Positions 1 through 7,506 of a stretch of 64,000 bases of DNA are shown in pieces. This stretch comes from Haladaptatus paucihalophilus DX253 (GTDB taxonomy: Archaea > Halobacteriota > Halobacteria > Halobacteriales > Haladaptataceae), in NCBI RefSeq assembly GCF_000376445.1, contig NZ_AQXI01000001.1, positions 280,962-344,961 on the forward strand, read 5' to 3'. The notes under the pieces were generated by a model. That model searched no databases. It was not told the DNA's origin and saw nothing but the letters and a program-made list of their open reading frames with translations. Numbering within the stretch: the stretch's first letter is position 1; each line of letters opens with the position of its first letter. The position numbers and the translations under genes are program-made.

Positions 1-254
1 TCGCCCTTGTTCGGCATCTCCACGCGGTCGATGACCTCTGTGTACGTGTCCGAGTCCGGGTTCACGTCCACGACCGACAGGAAGTCGGGTGCATCGACGT
101 CCGTCCCGACGTACAACGACGGTACGTACGCAACCGTCTCGCGCTCCGCCTCCTCGATGGCGGCCTGTGGCGTCGCGTAGCCCGGCCCCTCAACGTCGTG
201 GTGGTGTTCGTGGTGTTCGTGCGCTCCGCTTTCGCTTGATTCGGTATCGCTCAT
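1..254 (-). CDS. Selenium-binding protein 56 / methanethiol oxidase family, N-terminal part
   Basis: The reverse strand from the ATG at 254 encodes an N-terminus with GPGYATPQAAIEEA, then AYVPSLYVGTDVDAPDFL and SVVDVNPDS, which I recognise as the start of SBP56-family proteins; bacterial members oxidise methanethiol. The gene runs off the left edge, so the rest of the beta-propeller is not visible. A strong Shine-Dalgarno (GGAGGGGGG) lies just before the ATG. Residues about 11-18 are a short His-rich stretch (HEHHEHHH), outside the usual family core and possibly metal binding; that is inference. The family call rests on about 80 residues. Confidence 0.85.
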   Translation of the reverse strand, partial: MSDTESSESGAHEHHEHHHDVEGPGYATPQAAIEEAERETVAYVPSLYVGTDVDAPDFLSVVDVNPDSDTYTEVIDRVEMPNKG

Positions 255-727
255 GGTTCCCCCCTCCAGTTCGACCTTCGATAGCACCGGTCGTGACGAG
301 GAGTGTTGCGGCAAATATTGCCTCAAATTGGGGAGGATGTCTTGGGCTTCGTAGAGCCTGCGCATCCAACCAGCGGGATGTCCGATTGTTCCGAGGAGTG
401 TTTGTCTGGAGTGTGATTGCAACCACGGGGAATCAGACCGCCGCGAAAGCCCCCGCCCGCCCCCGATCGCTGTGCAGGATATCCGCGCTCTCCGCACCGC
501 ACGCGCAGATAGTTGCCTGCACAGACGACCACGATAAACGCGAGTTCAGTCGGAACGGAGCTCCGACAGCGTCCCCCTCACTCCGTTCGCGGGACCGGAC
601 GGCCCCTTTCAGTCCTACCCAAACGACAGCACCGCACCACAGCCTCCCCAGCCGATTCCTCCCTCGTCGCTACTGCCCTCGCAAGAACGAACTAACCCAA
701 GGCGTCTCCAACGATTCCGCCTCCCTC
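255..727. other. Non-coding stretch upstream of the SBP56 gene
   Basis: I find no convincing gene in this 473-base stretch. Open frames here have poor haloarchaeal codon pattern. The left part holds the SBP56 promoter: an AT-rich block at about 310-322 with a 13-bp near-perfect inverted repeat (GGCAA-ATA-TTGCC) lies about 56-68 bases upstream of the ATG, where a TATA/BRE region would be expected for a leadered transcript. The rest shows no clear structure. Confidence 0.5.
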
Positions 728-865
728 CTACACCCCGTATTCCGACACGCCGAGAATCGCACCGCACTCCGAACACTCCCAGACGGTCGCGTCGCTGAAC
801 TTCGCGTCCGTCTCGCTCTCTACGACTTCGATGAGGTCCTCGCCGCACGCGATACAGTGTCCCAT
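728..865 (-). CDS. Small zinc-ribbon protein, 45 aa
   Basis: A 45-residue protein read from ATG at 865 to TAG at 728-730. It has two CxxC pairs: CIAC at residues 4-7 and CSEC at about 31-34, spaced as in a zinc ribbon. Between them is an acidic helix-like segment. Haloarchaea carry many such mini zinc-finger proteins, often of unknown role in regulation or ribosome association. I do not recognise a named family. It stands alone on its strand, upstream of the SBP56 gene and downstream of the ndk operon end. The paired cysteines and good codon use make it a likely real gene. Confidence 0.7.
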   Translation of the reverse strand: MGHCIACGEDLIEVVESETDAKFSDATVWECSECGAILGVSEYGV

Positions 866-1034
866 ACGACGTCGTTCTCGCTTTCGATTATCTGCTTTTT
901 GGTCACTTCGAGAGCGCTAAAAGCAATTCAGGTGGTCACGTTTCTCCAGACGTGACTGATTCGAGGCCCCGTCGAAAGCGGTTGCTCCGCTCTGGGTCGT
1001 CGGGTGCAGAAAAATACCGCAACGCGTCAGTGAC

Positions 1035-1493
1035 TTACTCGTACAGCCACTCGGCGTCTATCTTCTCGTAATCGACCAGTTCGTCCTCGTCGAAGAACAG
1101 GTCGATTTCGCGCTCGTTCGCGCCCTCGTCCTCGTGGTCCGAACCGTGAATCACGTTTCGGCCGAGGTCGAGACCGAAGTCGCCGCGGATGGTGCCCGGG
1201 GCGGATTCGGCTGGGTCGGTTTCGCCCATCATGCGGCGAACCTGTCGCGTTGCGTCCTGCCCTTCCCAGACCATCGCAAAGACTGGGCCGGAGGTGATGA
1301 AATCGACAAGGCCGTCGAAGAACGGCTTGCCCTCGTGTTCACCGTAGTGGTCGTGGGCGAGTTCCTCGCTGATCTGCATGAACTTGCCGCCGACCATCTT
1401 CAGACCGCGGTCCTCGAAGCGGGAGACGATCTCCCCGATGAGGCCGCGCTGAACGCCGTCGGGCTTGACCATCACGAAGGTCCGTTCGCTCAT
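1035..1493 (-). CDS. ndk: Nucleoside diphosphate kinase
   Basis: Transfers the gamma phosphate of ATP to NDPs, keeping NTP pools balanced in the cytoplasm. The N-terminus [20 protein letters not shown] is the family signature, and NVIHGSD at 113-119 carries the phosphorylated histidine, H116. At 152 aa it matches haloarchaeal Ndk proteins and ends with an acidic tail. Its ATG overlaps the rpl24e stop (ATGA), so it is the last gene of the rpl7ae-rps28e-rpl24e-ndk operon and probably translated by reinitiation. This gene order is common in haloarchaea. Confidence 0.97.
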   Translation of the reverse strand: MSERTFVMVKPDGVQRGLIGEIVSRFEDRGLKMVGGKFMQISEELAHDHYGEHEGKPFFDGLVDFITSGPVFAMVWEGQDATRQVRRMMGETDPAESAPGTIRGDFGLDLGRNVIHGSDHEDEGANEREIDLFFDEDELVDYEKIDAEWLYE

Positions 1494-1681
1494 TCGTTAC
1501 CACTCTCTGCTTGGCCTTGCTCGGTCCATTCGAGGTCGCGCGGTTCGCGGCCGAGGTCGGCGTTCTTCTCGCACTTCGCCGAGCAGTAGTGGATGGTCGT
1601 TCCGTCTACGCGGACGAACATCGTTCCCGTACCGGGCTCGATGTCGTTTCCGCAGTAATCACACTCTCGCGTCTGTGGCAT
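1490..1681 (-). CDS. rpl24e: Large-subunit ribosomal protein eL24 (L24e)
   Basis: A 63-aa zinc-finger ribosomal protein of the large subunit. It has CDYC at 7-10 and CSAKC at 33-37, the C-x2-C / C-x3-C pattern of archaeal L24e, followed by a short acidic tail. The ATG overlaps the TAA of rps28e (TAATG) and the stop overlaps the ndk start (ATGA), so it is tightly coupled in the four-gene operon. Start choice is fixed by the [12 protein letters not shown]-terminus typical of the family. Confidence 0.96.
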   Translation of the reverse strand: MPQTRECDYCGNDIEPGTGTMFVRVDGTTIHYCSAKCEKNADLGREPRDLEWTEQGQAESGNE

Positions 1682-1908
1682 TATTGTCCTCCGATGGAGT
1701 CTGCCTCGCGTGCGGTCTCTCGCAACTGGAGCACGTCGCCCTCTCGGACCGGTCCGAGACAGTTGCGAGTGATGATTCGCCCTTGGTTGCTGCCTTCGCG
1801 GATGCGGCATTTGACCTGCATGGCCTCGCCGTGCATCCCCGTCTTACCGACGATTTCGATGACCTCGGCGGAGGTGGAGTCCTCCTGTCCGGTCTCTTCA
1901 GCACTCAT
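1681..1908 (-). CDS. rps28e: Small-subunit ribosomal protein eS28 (S28e)
   Basis: A 75-aa ribosomal protein with an OB-like fold. The segment [20 protein letters not shown] followed by the [20 protein letters not shown] region is diagnostic of S28e. It lies 11 bases downstream of rpl7ae and overlaps rpl24e by one base (TAATG). Co-expression with L7Ae, eL24 and Ndk is expected from the common promoter upstream of rpl7ae. Confidence 0.97.
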   Translation of the reverse strand: MSAEETGQEDSTSAEVIEIVGKTGMHGEAMQVKCRIREGSNQGRIITRNCLGPVREGDVLQLRETAREADSIGGQ

Positions 1909-1919
1909 TGTGAGTCACC

Positions 1920-2282
1920 TCACCGAAGTTCCTCGACCTTCGAGGCGATGTCGTCCACGTCGTCGCTGGCTTCGCCAGCGTCAACGATGGCGGCGGCGGC
2001 GCTGCCGACTTCGAGTCCGGCCGCGTGACCGACGTCGTCCTGCGTCTCGACGAAGATGAAGGGGATGCCCTTCTCGTCGGAGAGTTCGGGCAGGTGCATG
2101 ACGATTTCCTCGGGCGTAACGTCTTCCGCGACGTAGATGAGGTCGGCGTTGCCGCGCTCGACAGCCTTGGTCGTCTCGTTCGTTCCTTTCTTTACGCTTC
2201 CTGTGTCCCGTGCGACTTCGAGCGCGTCGAGCGCTCGGTCCTGCAGGTCGGCTGGGACGTCGTAATTGACGTATACTGGCAT
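1920..2282 (-). CDS. rpl7ae: Ribosomal protein L7Ae (kink-turn RNA-binding protein)
   Basis: A 120-aa archaeal L7Ae. Besides its place in the large ribosomal subunit, the family binds kink-turns in box C/D and H/ACA guide RNPs and in archaeal RNase P. Key stretches are [20 protein letters not shown] (about 31-50, the RNA-binding region), [10 protein letters not shown] and the IPFIFV strand. It is the first gene of the operon, with a strong Shine-Dalgarno (GGGAGGTG) 8 bases before the ATG. Its leader carries a box C/D-type element (2297-2368), suggesting that L7Ae may control its own translation; autoregulation through a leader k-turn is reported for other archaea. Confidence 0.97.
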   Translation of the reverse strand: MPVYVNYDVPADLQDRALDALEVARDTGSVKKGTNETTKAVERGNADLIYVAEDVTPEEIVMHLPELSDEKGIPFIFVETQDDVGHAAGLEVGSAAAAIVDAGEASDDVDDIASKVEELR

Positions 2283-2290
2283 AGGTTGTT

Positions 2291-2370
2291 CACCTCCCTA
2301 CGCGCTGGCTCAGGCTCCCCTGCCGGATGAGTCCTGTACGGCTAGGAGCATCATCAACCCCGCGTAGGTT
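2291..2370 (-). promoter_or_regulatory. Box C/D kink-turn element in the rpl7ae leader
   Basis: Read on the minus strand, an 8-bp perfect stem CCTACGCG (2368-2361) / CGCGTAGG (2304-2297) encloses a box C core TGATGA (2356-2351) and a box D CTGA (2313-2310). Directly next to the boxes GGT/GCC can pair, with a GG/AG mismatch before the outer stem, which is the expected terminal architecture of a C/D kink-turn. The outer stem touches the Shine-Dalgarno (2298-2291). The 37-nt segment between the boxes could be a methylation guide or just a loop. Either a cis L7Ae operator or a small C/D guide RNA overlapping the leader fits. Confidence 0.7.
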
Positions 2371-2372
2371 GT

Positions 2373-2402
2373 ACACTCCAGTAGAGTGTGCCCCCATAAA
2401 AA
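2373..2402 (-). promoter_or_regulatory. Probable rpl7ae operon promoter
   Basis: Minus-strand TTTTTAT at 2402-2396 is a good haloarchaeal TATA element. A transcription start about 25 bases on would fall near 2372, just before the outer stem of the C/D element. A small perfect hairpin, ACACTC-5nt-GAGTGT (2373-2389), lies between TATA and the predicted start, and could be an operator rather than part of the RNA. Confidence 0.55.
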
Positions 2403-2467
2403 CGCTTTCAAATCCACGACGGAGTGGCACGGTGGCGCACACGCTCCTATCCCCCGATTTCGGCCGA

Positions 2468-2605
2468 TTATTCACGACACTCGAAATCGGCGTCCCACTC
2501 GTCGCGGGGGAGTCCGTAGAACAGCGTGTCGTGGTACGCTCCCCGCGAGAAGATGTGCTCTCGAAGTCGGCCTTCGCGCTCGAATCCGAGCGACGTTCGA
2601 AGCGG
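2468..2605 (-). pseudogene. Remnant of a GNAT acetyltransferase, C-terminal end only
   Basis: One minus-strand frame ending at TAA (2468-2470) reads SLGFEREGRLREHIF, then SRGAYHDTLFYGLPRDEW and an acidic tail. This matches the C-terminal strand-helix-strand of RimJ/RimL-type GNAT N-acetyltransferases (GFxxEG...R....G.Y.D...Y.LL..EW). Upstream of about 2605 the frame loses similarity and no start codon or acetyl-CoA motif is present. It is probably the decayed end of a gene lost between rpl7ae and coxC. A larger gene with several frameshifts seems unlikely because coxC begins at 2766. Confidence 0.6.
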
Positions 2606-2765
2606 AAAACTGGACCGGGCATACCGATTCCGAGGGGACGAATGACAAAACAGTTTCAGTTCATCCGGGAACGGGACAAAATCCCGTCAAAAACGTTTCC
2701 GACGAATCCGAACACCCGTTTTGTGGCTCCAACACGTACACGCGTTCATGAGTGGGGGGACAGCA

Positions 2766-3620
2766 ATGCGTACAGAGACGGCGACCGAGGAACAGGACCA
2801 TCACCTTCCGGCACCCGAAGACTGGCCGAAGGGATTCGGCGAGGCGTCGTGGTGGCCCTTCGTCTCCGCGGTGGGTGTCGTCGGACTGTACGTCGGTGCG
2901 GGGCTCTACGTGTTGAGCCACGGCGGAAACTCCTACGTGCCACAAATCGCCAGCCCGGTCGTCTTCGTCCTCGGGACGGTCGTGTTCCTCGTCGGGCTGT
3001 ACGGCTGGTTGTACCACGGCTTCGTGGACCACTACTGGTACCGGGAGGGCGGCGGGCAGACGAAGCTCCGATGGGCGATGACGCTCTTTCTGGGGACCGA
3101 AGTGGCGACCTTCGGAGCGGGATTCGTCTACTACTTCTTCATCCGCGTCGGAACGTGGCCGCCCACCGGCCAGACCATCCCCGACGTGATGAGTTCCCTC
3201 GTTCTCATCAACACGCTCATCCTCATCGCAAGCAGTTTCACGCTCCACTACTCGCACATGTCGCTCCTGCGCGGGAAACGGAACCGGTTCATCACCTTCC
3301 TCGCGCTGACGATTCTGTTGGCGTTCGTCTTCCTCGGCGGCCAGATTTACGAGTACAACCTGTTCATCACACACGAAGGGTTCACGCTCACCTCGGGCGT
3401 GTTCGGAAGCGCCTTCTTCGGCCTGACCGGGTTGCACGGCCTCCACGTCTCGCTCGGCATCGTCCTCATGTGCATCCTGTTCGTCAGGGCGGCGTACGGA
3501 CAGTTCTCGTCGGAGCGGGACACCTCCGTCACCACCGTCACGATGTACTGGCACTTCGTGGACGCAGTGTGGATATTCCTCGTCGTCTCGCTCTACGCCG
3601 GTGCGACGCTTTCCGGCTAG
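2766..3620 (+). CDS. coxC: Cytochrome c oxidase subunit III
   Basis: An integral membrane subunit of a heme-copper terminal oxidase. About seven hydrophobic helices are visible in 284 aa. Family stretches include FLGTEVATFGAGFVYYFF, FFGLTGLHGLHVSLG (about 217-231) and TMYWHFVDAVWIFLVV near the C-terminus. I chose the ATG at 2766 because GGGGGGA lies just before it; ATG at 2748 and TTG at 2721 are in frame but lack a ribosome site. The gene is alone here; subunits I and II are not in this window. Together with the bc genes at 60290-64000 it belongs to aerobic respiration. Confidence 0.93.
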   Translation: MRTETATEEQDHHLPAPEDWPKGFGEASWWPFVSAVGVVGLYVGAGLYVLSHGGNSYVPQIASPVVFVLGTVVFLVGLYGWLYHGFVDHYWYREGGGQTKLRWAMTLFLGTEVATFGAGFVYYFFIRVGTWPPTGQTIPDVMSSLVLINTLILIASSFTLHYSHMSLLRGKRNRFITFLALTILLAFVFLGGQIYEYNLFITHEGFTLTSGVFGSAFFGLTGLHGLHVSLGIVLMCILFVRAAYGQFSSERDTSVTTVTMYWHFVDAVWIFLVVSLYAGATLSG

Positions 3621-3809
3621 CCACCACACCATGTCACCAATTGACAATGGCCAAAAAACATATACGGAAGGCACCTATTCGCTTATTTGGCGAGGTCCCC
3701 GCGCTAAATGCGAGCGGGTTGACGCCATCACGTAACCCCACCTCGCCCGACTCCTGACTGTTCTACACCGAAAAGAAACATCCTTGCGGCGGACCGACCA
3801 ACCACGGGT

Positions 3810-6116
3810 GTGAACGTCTCGTCTCTGGCGACATCGCTCCGTGAAGAAGCTCGACGGACGAACGAGCGTCGCCTCCTCGTCCTCGCGGGAAACCGCGACG
3901 AGGGGTACGAACTCGCTCGGAACGTCCTCTCCGCCGCGGGAATCCCCGAGAAAGCGACCGCGCAAGTCGGCCCGCGACGCATCGTGGACTGTGAGCGGGT
4001 GAGCCAGCGGCGGGCGGGGGAACTCCTCGGAACGACCCACGAAGCGGTCGTCTTCGACGCCCACGACGAACTCCGCCCGAACGCGCTGGGCCGGGTCGTC
4101 GGCGCGGTGGACGGCGGCGGTCTGTTCGTCCTCCTCACGCCGCCGCTCGACGCGTGGCCGACCCGCCGGGACGACTTCGACGCGACCCTCGCGGTCCCCC
4201 CGTTCGGGGTCGAGGACGTGACCGGCAACTTCCGACGGCGGTTCGTCTCCCTCCTCCGCGACCACCGCGGCATCGCCATCGTGAACGCGGATTCGGAGAC
4301 CGTCGAGGACGACGGCCTGACACACCCCGCACCCCGGCTGGCAGACACCGACCACGAAGGAGCGCCGGAAAACGCGGTACTGGATGCGTTTCCGCACGCC
4401 GCCGCTGACGCCTGTCTGACCGACGACCAACTGTCGGCGGTCAGCGCGTTCGAGGCGCTCCGCGACCCGAACACCGCGGTCGTCGCCGAGGCCGACAGGG
4501 GCCGCGGAAAGTCGAGCGCCGCCGGAATCGCCGCCGCGTGTTTTGCCGCCGAAGGCGATGACGTCCTCGTGACGGCGCGAAGCTACCGGAGCGCCCGCGA
4601 GGTGTTCGTCCGCGCCGCCGCCCTCCTCGATTCGATGGACGAACTCGCGGACACCGACCACGACCCGCCGACCCGGGTCACCGCGAATTCGGGCGGGAGC
4701 GTTCGGTACGAGAAGCCGACGGACGTTATCGAACGCGTTGGGCCGAAGGGCCAACGTAATTCACACGACGGACCGGAGGGCCGCCAGCGCGACCACGCTG
4801 ACATCGTGTTCGTGGACGAGGCCGCGGCCCTTCCTGTTCGCATGCTTGAGCGGTTTCTTCGCTTTTCGCGCGTCGCGTTCACGACGACGATTCACGGCTA
4901 CGAGGGTGCCGGGCGGGGCTTCTCGGTGCGGTTCCGCGACCGACTCGACGAGAGCGACCACGACGTGACCGACGTGACGCTGGCCGAACCCATCCGATAC
5001 GCGCCGGGCGACCCAATCGAGGTCTGGGCGTTTCGTGCGCTCGCGCTCGACGCCCGACCCGCGGTGGACCCGCTCGTGACCGAGGCGACGCCCGACGGAA
5101 CCGAGTACCTGGCGCTCGACGCGGACGACCTGCTCGCCGACGAGAACCTGCTCCGCGAGACGTTCGGCCTCCTCGTGTTGGCGCACTACCGAACCGAACC
5201 GGCGGATCTCGCCCGACTGCTCGACGCCCCGAACGTCGCGGTGCGGGCGCTCCGCTGGAACGGCCACGTCGTCAGCGTCGCCCTTCTGGCGCGGGAGGGA
5301 GACCTCCCCGCCGACGTGCGCGAACACATGTACGACGGCGGGCGCGTGAAGGGCAACATGCTCCCCGACGTGCTGACCACACAACTCCGGGATTTCGACG
5401 CCGGTATCCCGGTCGGGATGCGAATCATGCGCATCGCCACCCACCACGCCGTTCGTTCGTCGGGGCTGGGGTCGCGCCTGCTCGCCGAGATTCGCCGGGA
5501 GTGTTCCGACCTCGACTGGCTCGGGACGGGGTTCGGCGCGACGCCCGAACTGCTCCGATTCTGGCGGGAGAACGGCTACCGGACGGTGCAACTCTCCACG
5601 ACGCGCAACGACGCTAGCGGGGAGTACTCCGCGCTCATGTTCGACCCGATTTCGCCGTCCGGAAACGACCTGTACGAGCGCCACGCCCGACGGTTCGCGG
5701 CGCGAATCGCCTCGGTGCTCTCGGACGCGCTCGCCGACATGGACCCCGACGTGGTACGGGAATCCCTCCGGGCGACGGACGCGGACGTGGAGACGTCGCT
5801 CACCGACTGGGAGTGGCGACTGGTCGCCGCCAGCGCCTACGGGCCGGGACAGTTCGACCACGGCCCCGCCCCGTTCCGACGGTTGGTTGTCAAACAACTC
5901 GTCGACCCCGCTGACCCCGACGCGCTGTCCCAACGACAGGAACGCCTGCTGGTTCGAAAAGTCCTCCAAGCCCACCGCTGGCCAGCAGTGGCCGATGAAC
6001 TCGGCTTTCACTCCGCTGGCGAAGCGATGCGCGCGTTGGGCGCGGCGTTTCAACCGCTCGTGGACGCGTACGGTAACGACGCCGCGATGGAGGAGAAACG
6101 ACGCTACTCGGATTAA
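3810..6116 (+). CDS. tmcA: tRNA(Met) cytidine acetyltransferase TmcA
   Basis: Makes N4-acetylcytidine using acetyl-CoA and ATP, in bacteria at the wobble base of elongator tRNA-Met; archaeal relatives can act more broadly on RNA. The 768-aa protein has the expected parts: an N-terminal DUF1726-type domain, a helicase-like RecA module with Walker A ADRGRGKSS (about 227-235) and Walker B VFVDEA (about 333), then TTIHGYEGAGRGF, and a GNAT domain with the acetyl-CoA loop RSSGLGSRLL. GTG is the start. Its stop overlaps the stop of the convergent HTH gene through the palindrome TTAA. Confidence 0.95.
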   Translation: MNVSSLATSLREEARRTNERRLLVLAGNRDEGYELARNVLSAAGIPEKATAQVGPRRIVDCERVSQRRAGELLGTTHEAVVFDAHDELRPNALGRVVGAVDGGGLFVLLTPPLDAWPTRRDDFDATLAVPPFGVEDVTGNFRRRFVSLLRDHRGIAIVNADSETVEDDGLTHPAPRLADTDHEGAPENAVLDAFPHAAADACLTDDQLSAVSAFEALRDPNTAVVAEADRGRGKSSAAGIAAACFAAEGDDVLVTARSYRSAREVFVRAAALLDSMDELADTDHDPPTRVTANSGGSVRYEKPTDVIERVGPKGQRNSHDGPEGRQRDHADIVFVDEAAALPVRMLERFLRFSRVAFTTTIHGYEGAGRGFSVRFRDRLDESDHDVTDVTLAEPIRYAPGDPIEVWAFRALALDARPAVDPLVTEATPDGTEYLALDADDLLADENLLRETFGLLVLAHYRTEPADLARLLDAPNVAVRALRWNGHVVSVALLAREGDLPADVREHMYDGGRVKGNMLPDVLTTQLRDFDAGIPVGMRIMRIATHHAVRSSGLGSRLLAEIRRECSDLDWLGTGFGATPELLRFWRENGYRTVQLSTTRNDASGEYSALMFDPISPSGNDLYERHARRFAARIASVLSDALADMDPDVVRESLRATDADVETSLTDWEWRLVAASAYGPGQFDHGPAPFRRLVVKQLVDPADPDALSQRQERLLVRKVLQAHRWPAVADELGFHSAGEAMRALGAAFQPLVDAYGNDAAMEEKRRYSD

Positions 6117-6790
6117 TCCTGCCGGTCGTCGAGGATTTCGTCCGGCCCGGTCGTGAGGATGTGACGGCTCACCGTCCGGTGCGCCCGTCGTAGTCGTTTC
6201 GATAACGCCTGCTGGCTGATGTCGAGCTGTTCGGCGAGTTCGCTCAGGTTCGTCTTCCTCGGCACCTCGAAGTAGCCCGCGTCGAGTGCGGCGTTCAACG
6301 CCACGCGCTGTTTCGCCGTCAGGAGAAACTGCCCGTCGACGGTCGGCGTCTCGGGCGTGTGCAACCGCTTCAGTTCGACCGTCACGTCGTGATGCGTCAG
6401 GTCGGCTTGAAGCTTCGAGATGTGGTCGCGGTGTTCGAATCGCATCTGAAAATCCCACCCCTCCTTCGCGGCGGTTCCGGTGAGGATGACGGGGTCGCTT
6501 TTCAGTACGTCCTCGACGGTCGTTTTCGTCTCGTCGGACCACTCGACGCGATAGAGCGACCCGTACGGGATTTCGGTGAGTTTCGTCACCGCAACCGTCG
6601 TCGGGTCGGCACGAAGTTCCTCCTCGACTATTGTCGCCGTCCCGCCACACACCCAGATGTAGGGGAGAATACGGTTCGCGGGATGTGCGACCATGCGCTC
6701 GATTTCGACGGCCATGTTCGGAATCGCGTCGAAGGCGTCGGAGAGCGCGAACTGCTCGGTGGGTATCGTGAATTCGGCGATGACGCTCAT
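6113..6790 (-). CDS. Bat-type helix-turn-helix regulator
   Basis: A 225-aa haloarchaeal regulator. The C-terminal third, FLLTAKQRVALNAALDAGYF through TNLSELAEQLDISQQALSKR, is the HTH_10 (bacterio-opsin activator-type) DNA-binding domain. The N-terminal part (SVIAEFTIPTEQFALSDAF) is the sensor-like domain found in many of these proteins; there is no PAS or GAF. Targets cannot be read from sequence. The start at 6790 is preferred over upstream in-frame codons because MSVIAEFTIP is the common N-terminus. It is convergent with tmcA and adjacent to a HalOD1 gene on the same strand. Confidence 0.88.
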   Translation of the reverse strand: MSVIAEFTIPTEQFALSDAFDAIPNMAVEIERMVAHPANRILPYIWVCGGTATIVEEELRADPTTVAVTKLTEIPYGSLYRVEWSDETKTTVEDVLKSDPVILTGTAAKEGWDFQMRFEHRDHISKLQADLTHHDVTVELKRLHTPETPTVDGQFLLTAKQRVALNAALDAGYFEVPRKTNLSELAEQLDISQQALSKRLRRAHRTVSRHILTTGPDEILDDRQD

Positions 6791-6826
6791 TTCCTCACTG
6801 GCCTCCACTTTCCGTAACGAACACGC

Positions 6827-7114
6827 TCATCGAGAGGTCGCCTCGATGAGAATGCGGCCGTTACTAAGAACGACCACTTCGTACCCACAATAGGTAAATG
6901 TAACCCGTCCCGTGTTTCTCGCGCGTCCACTCCAACTATCAGCAAACAGCTCGTCGAGCGCGTCGGTATCGACCGTCTCGTAGAGCGGTGGCATGTCGTT
7001 CGTTCGAGCGTTCGTCACCGCTGCCGTCGCGGTGACGATTCCCTCGGTAATAGTCTCGTCGGGGGAGATGTCGTACGTAAAATCGGCACCCTCCTCCAGT
7101 TCGGCAACATCCAT
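6827..7114 (-). CDS. HalOD1 output-domain protein
   Basis: A 95-aa single-domain protein. The pattern TATAAVTNARTNDMPPLYET, then VDTDALDELF and a C-terminal strand pair VTFTYCGYEVVVLSNGRILI, matches HalOD1, a haloarchaeal signalling output domain usually attached to response regulators. Here it stands alone. The upstream region carries an AT-rich TATA-like block at 7168-7177 that could serve this gene and the divergent small gene at 7243. Regulatory role is inference from the domain family. Confidence 0.82.
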   Translation of the reverse strand: MDVAELEEGADFTYDISPDETITEGIVTATAAVTNARTNDMPPLYETVDTDALDELFADSWSGRARNTGRVTFTYCGYEVVVLSNGRILIEATSR

Positions 7115-7242
7115 AGCGAAATGAGTTTCGCAGCCGCCCTCAAACGCGGGGTTATTCTTGAAACCCTTTTATAATACTCGTTTCGATGTGTCCAAAAACA
7201 CCATCGCTACGACCATGTGGTTTCAACGCGTAGCGATTCCCG

Positions 7243-7398
7243 ATGGAATGTGCCGAAAACGACTGTGAAAACGAGGCGGCAGTTCGACTGCACATCCCGT
7301 GGGCCGAAAACCGCGTCGTCTGCACGAGCCACGCGAGGGTGTTGGCGCGACAGGATGGCGTGGTCGCCGAACCGCTGGAGGGTGTGGACTGGGAGTAA
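7243..7398 (+). CDS. Small Cys-containing haloarchaeal protein, 51 aa
   Basis: A 51-residue protein starting MECAENDCENEAAVRLHIPW with C3 and C8, and a later CTSHARVLA. The Cys/Cys...Cys/His arrangement suggests one zinc site. I recall similar short proteins in other haloarchaea but not a function. It lies divergent from the HalOD1 gene; the next gene (gltX) is convergent. The conserved Cys/His spacing supports it being real although it is very short. Confidence 0.65.
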   Translation: MECAENDCENEAAVRLHIPWAENRVVCTSHARVLARQDGVVAEPLEGVDWE

Positions 7399-7506
7399 TG
7401 GAGGAACGGGGGGGGGTACCGAGAGTGTCGCAGAAGGAGCGAGTCGGTCCGTCCGCGTGGCCGTGTCGGTGGTGAAGGGTCGGGAACGAGCGGAAAGCGC
7501 GGTCGT

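Noticed and set aside
89-955. Long plus-strand open frame with Arg/Pro-rich translation
   Set aside because: Composition is unlike haloarchaeal proteins (basic, no acidic bias) and it overlaps the SBP56 start and a real zinc-ribbon gene on the other strand.
2327-3757. 476-codon plus-strand frame across coxC
   Set aside because: It is antisense-like in composition (very Arg-rich) and another frame of the same DNA encodes a clear CoxC.
4761-6650. 629-codon minus-strand frame opposite tmcA
   Set aside because: High-GC DNA leaves long open antisense frames; the translation is Arg/Val-rich with no family match, and tmcA is certain.
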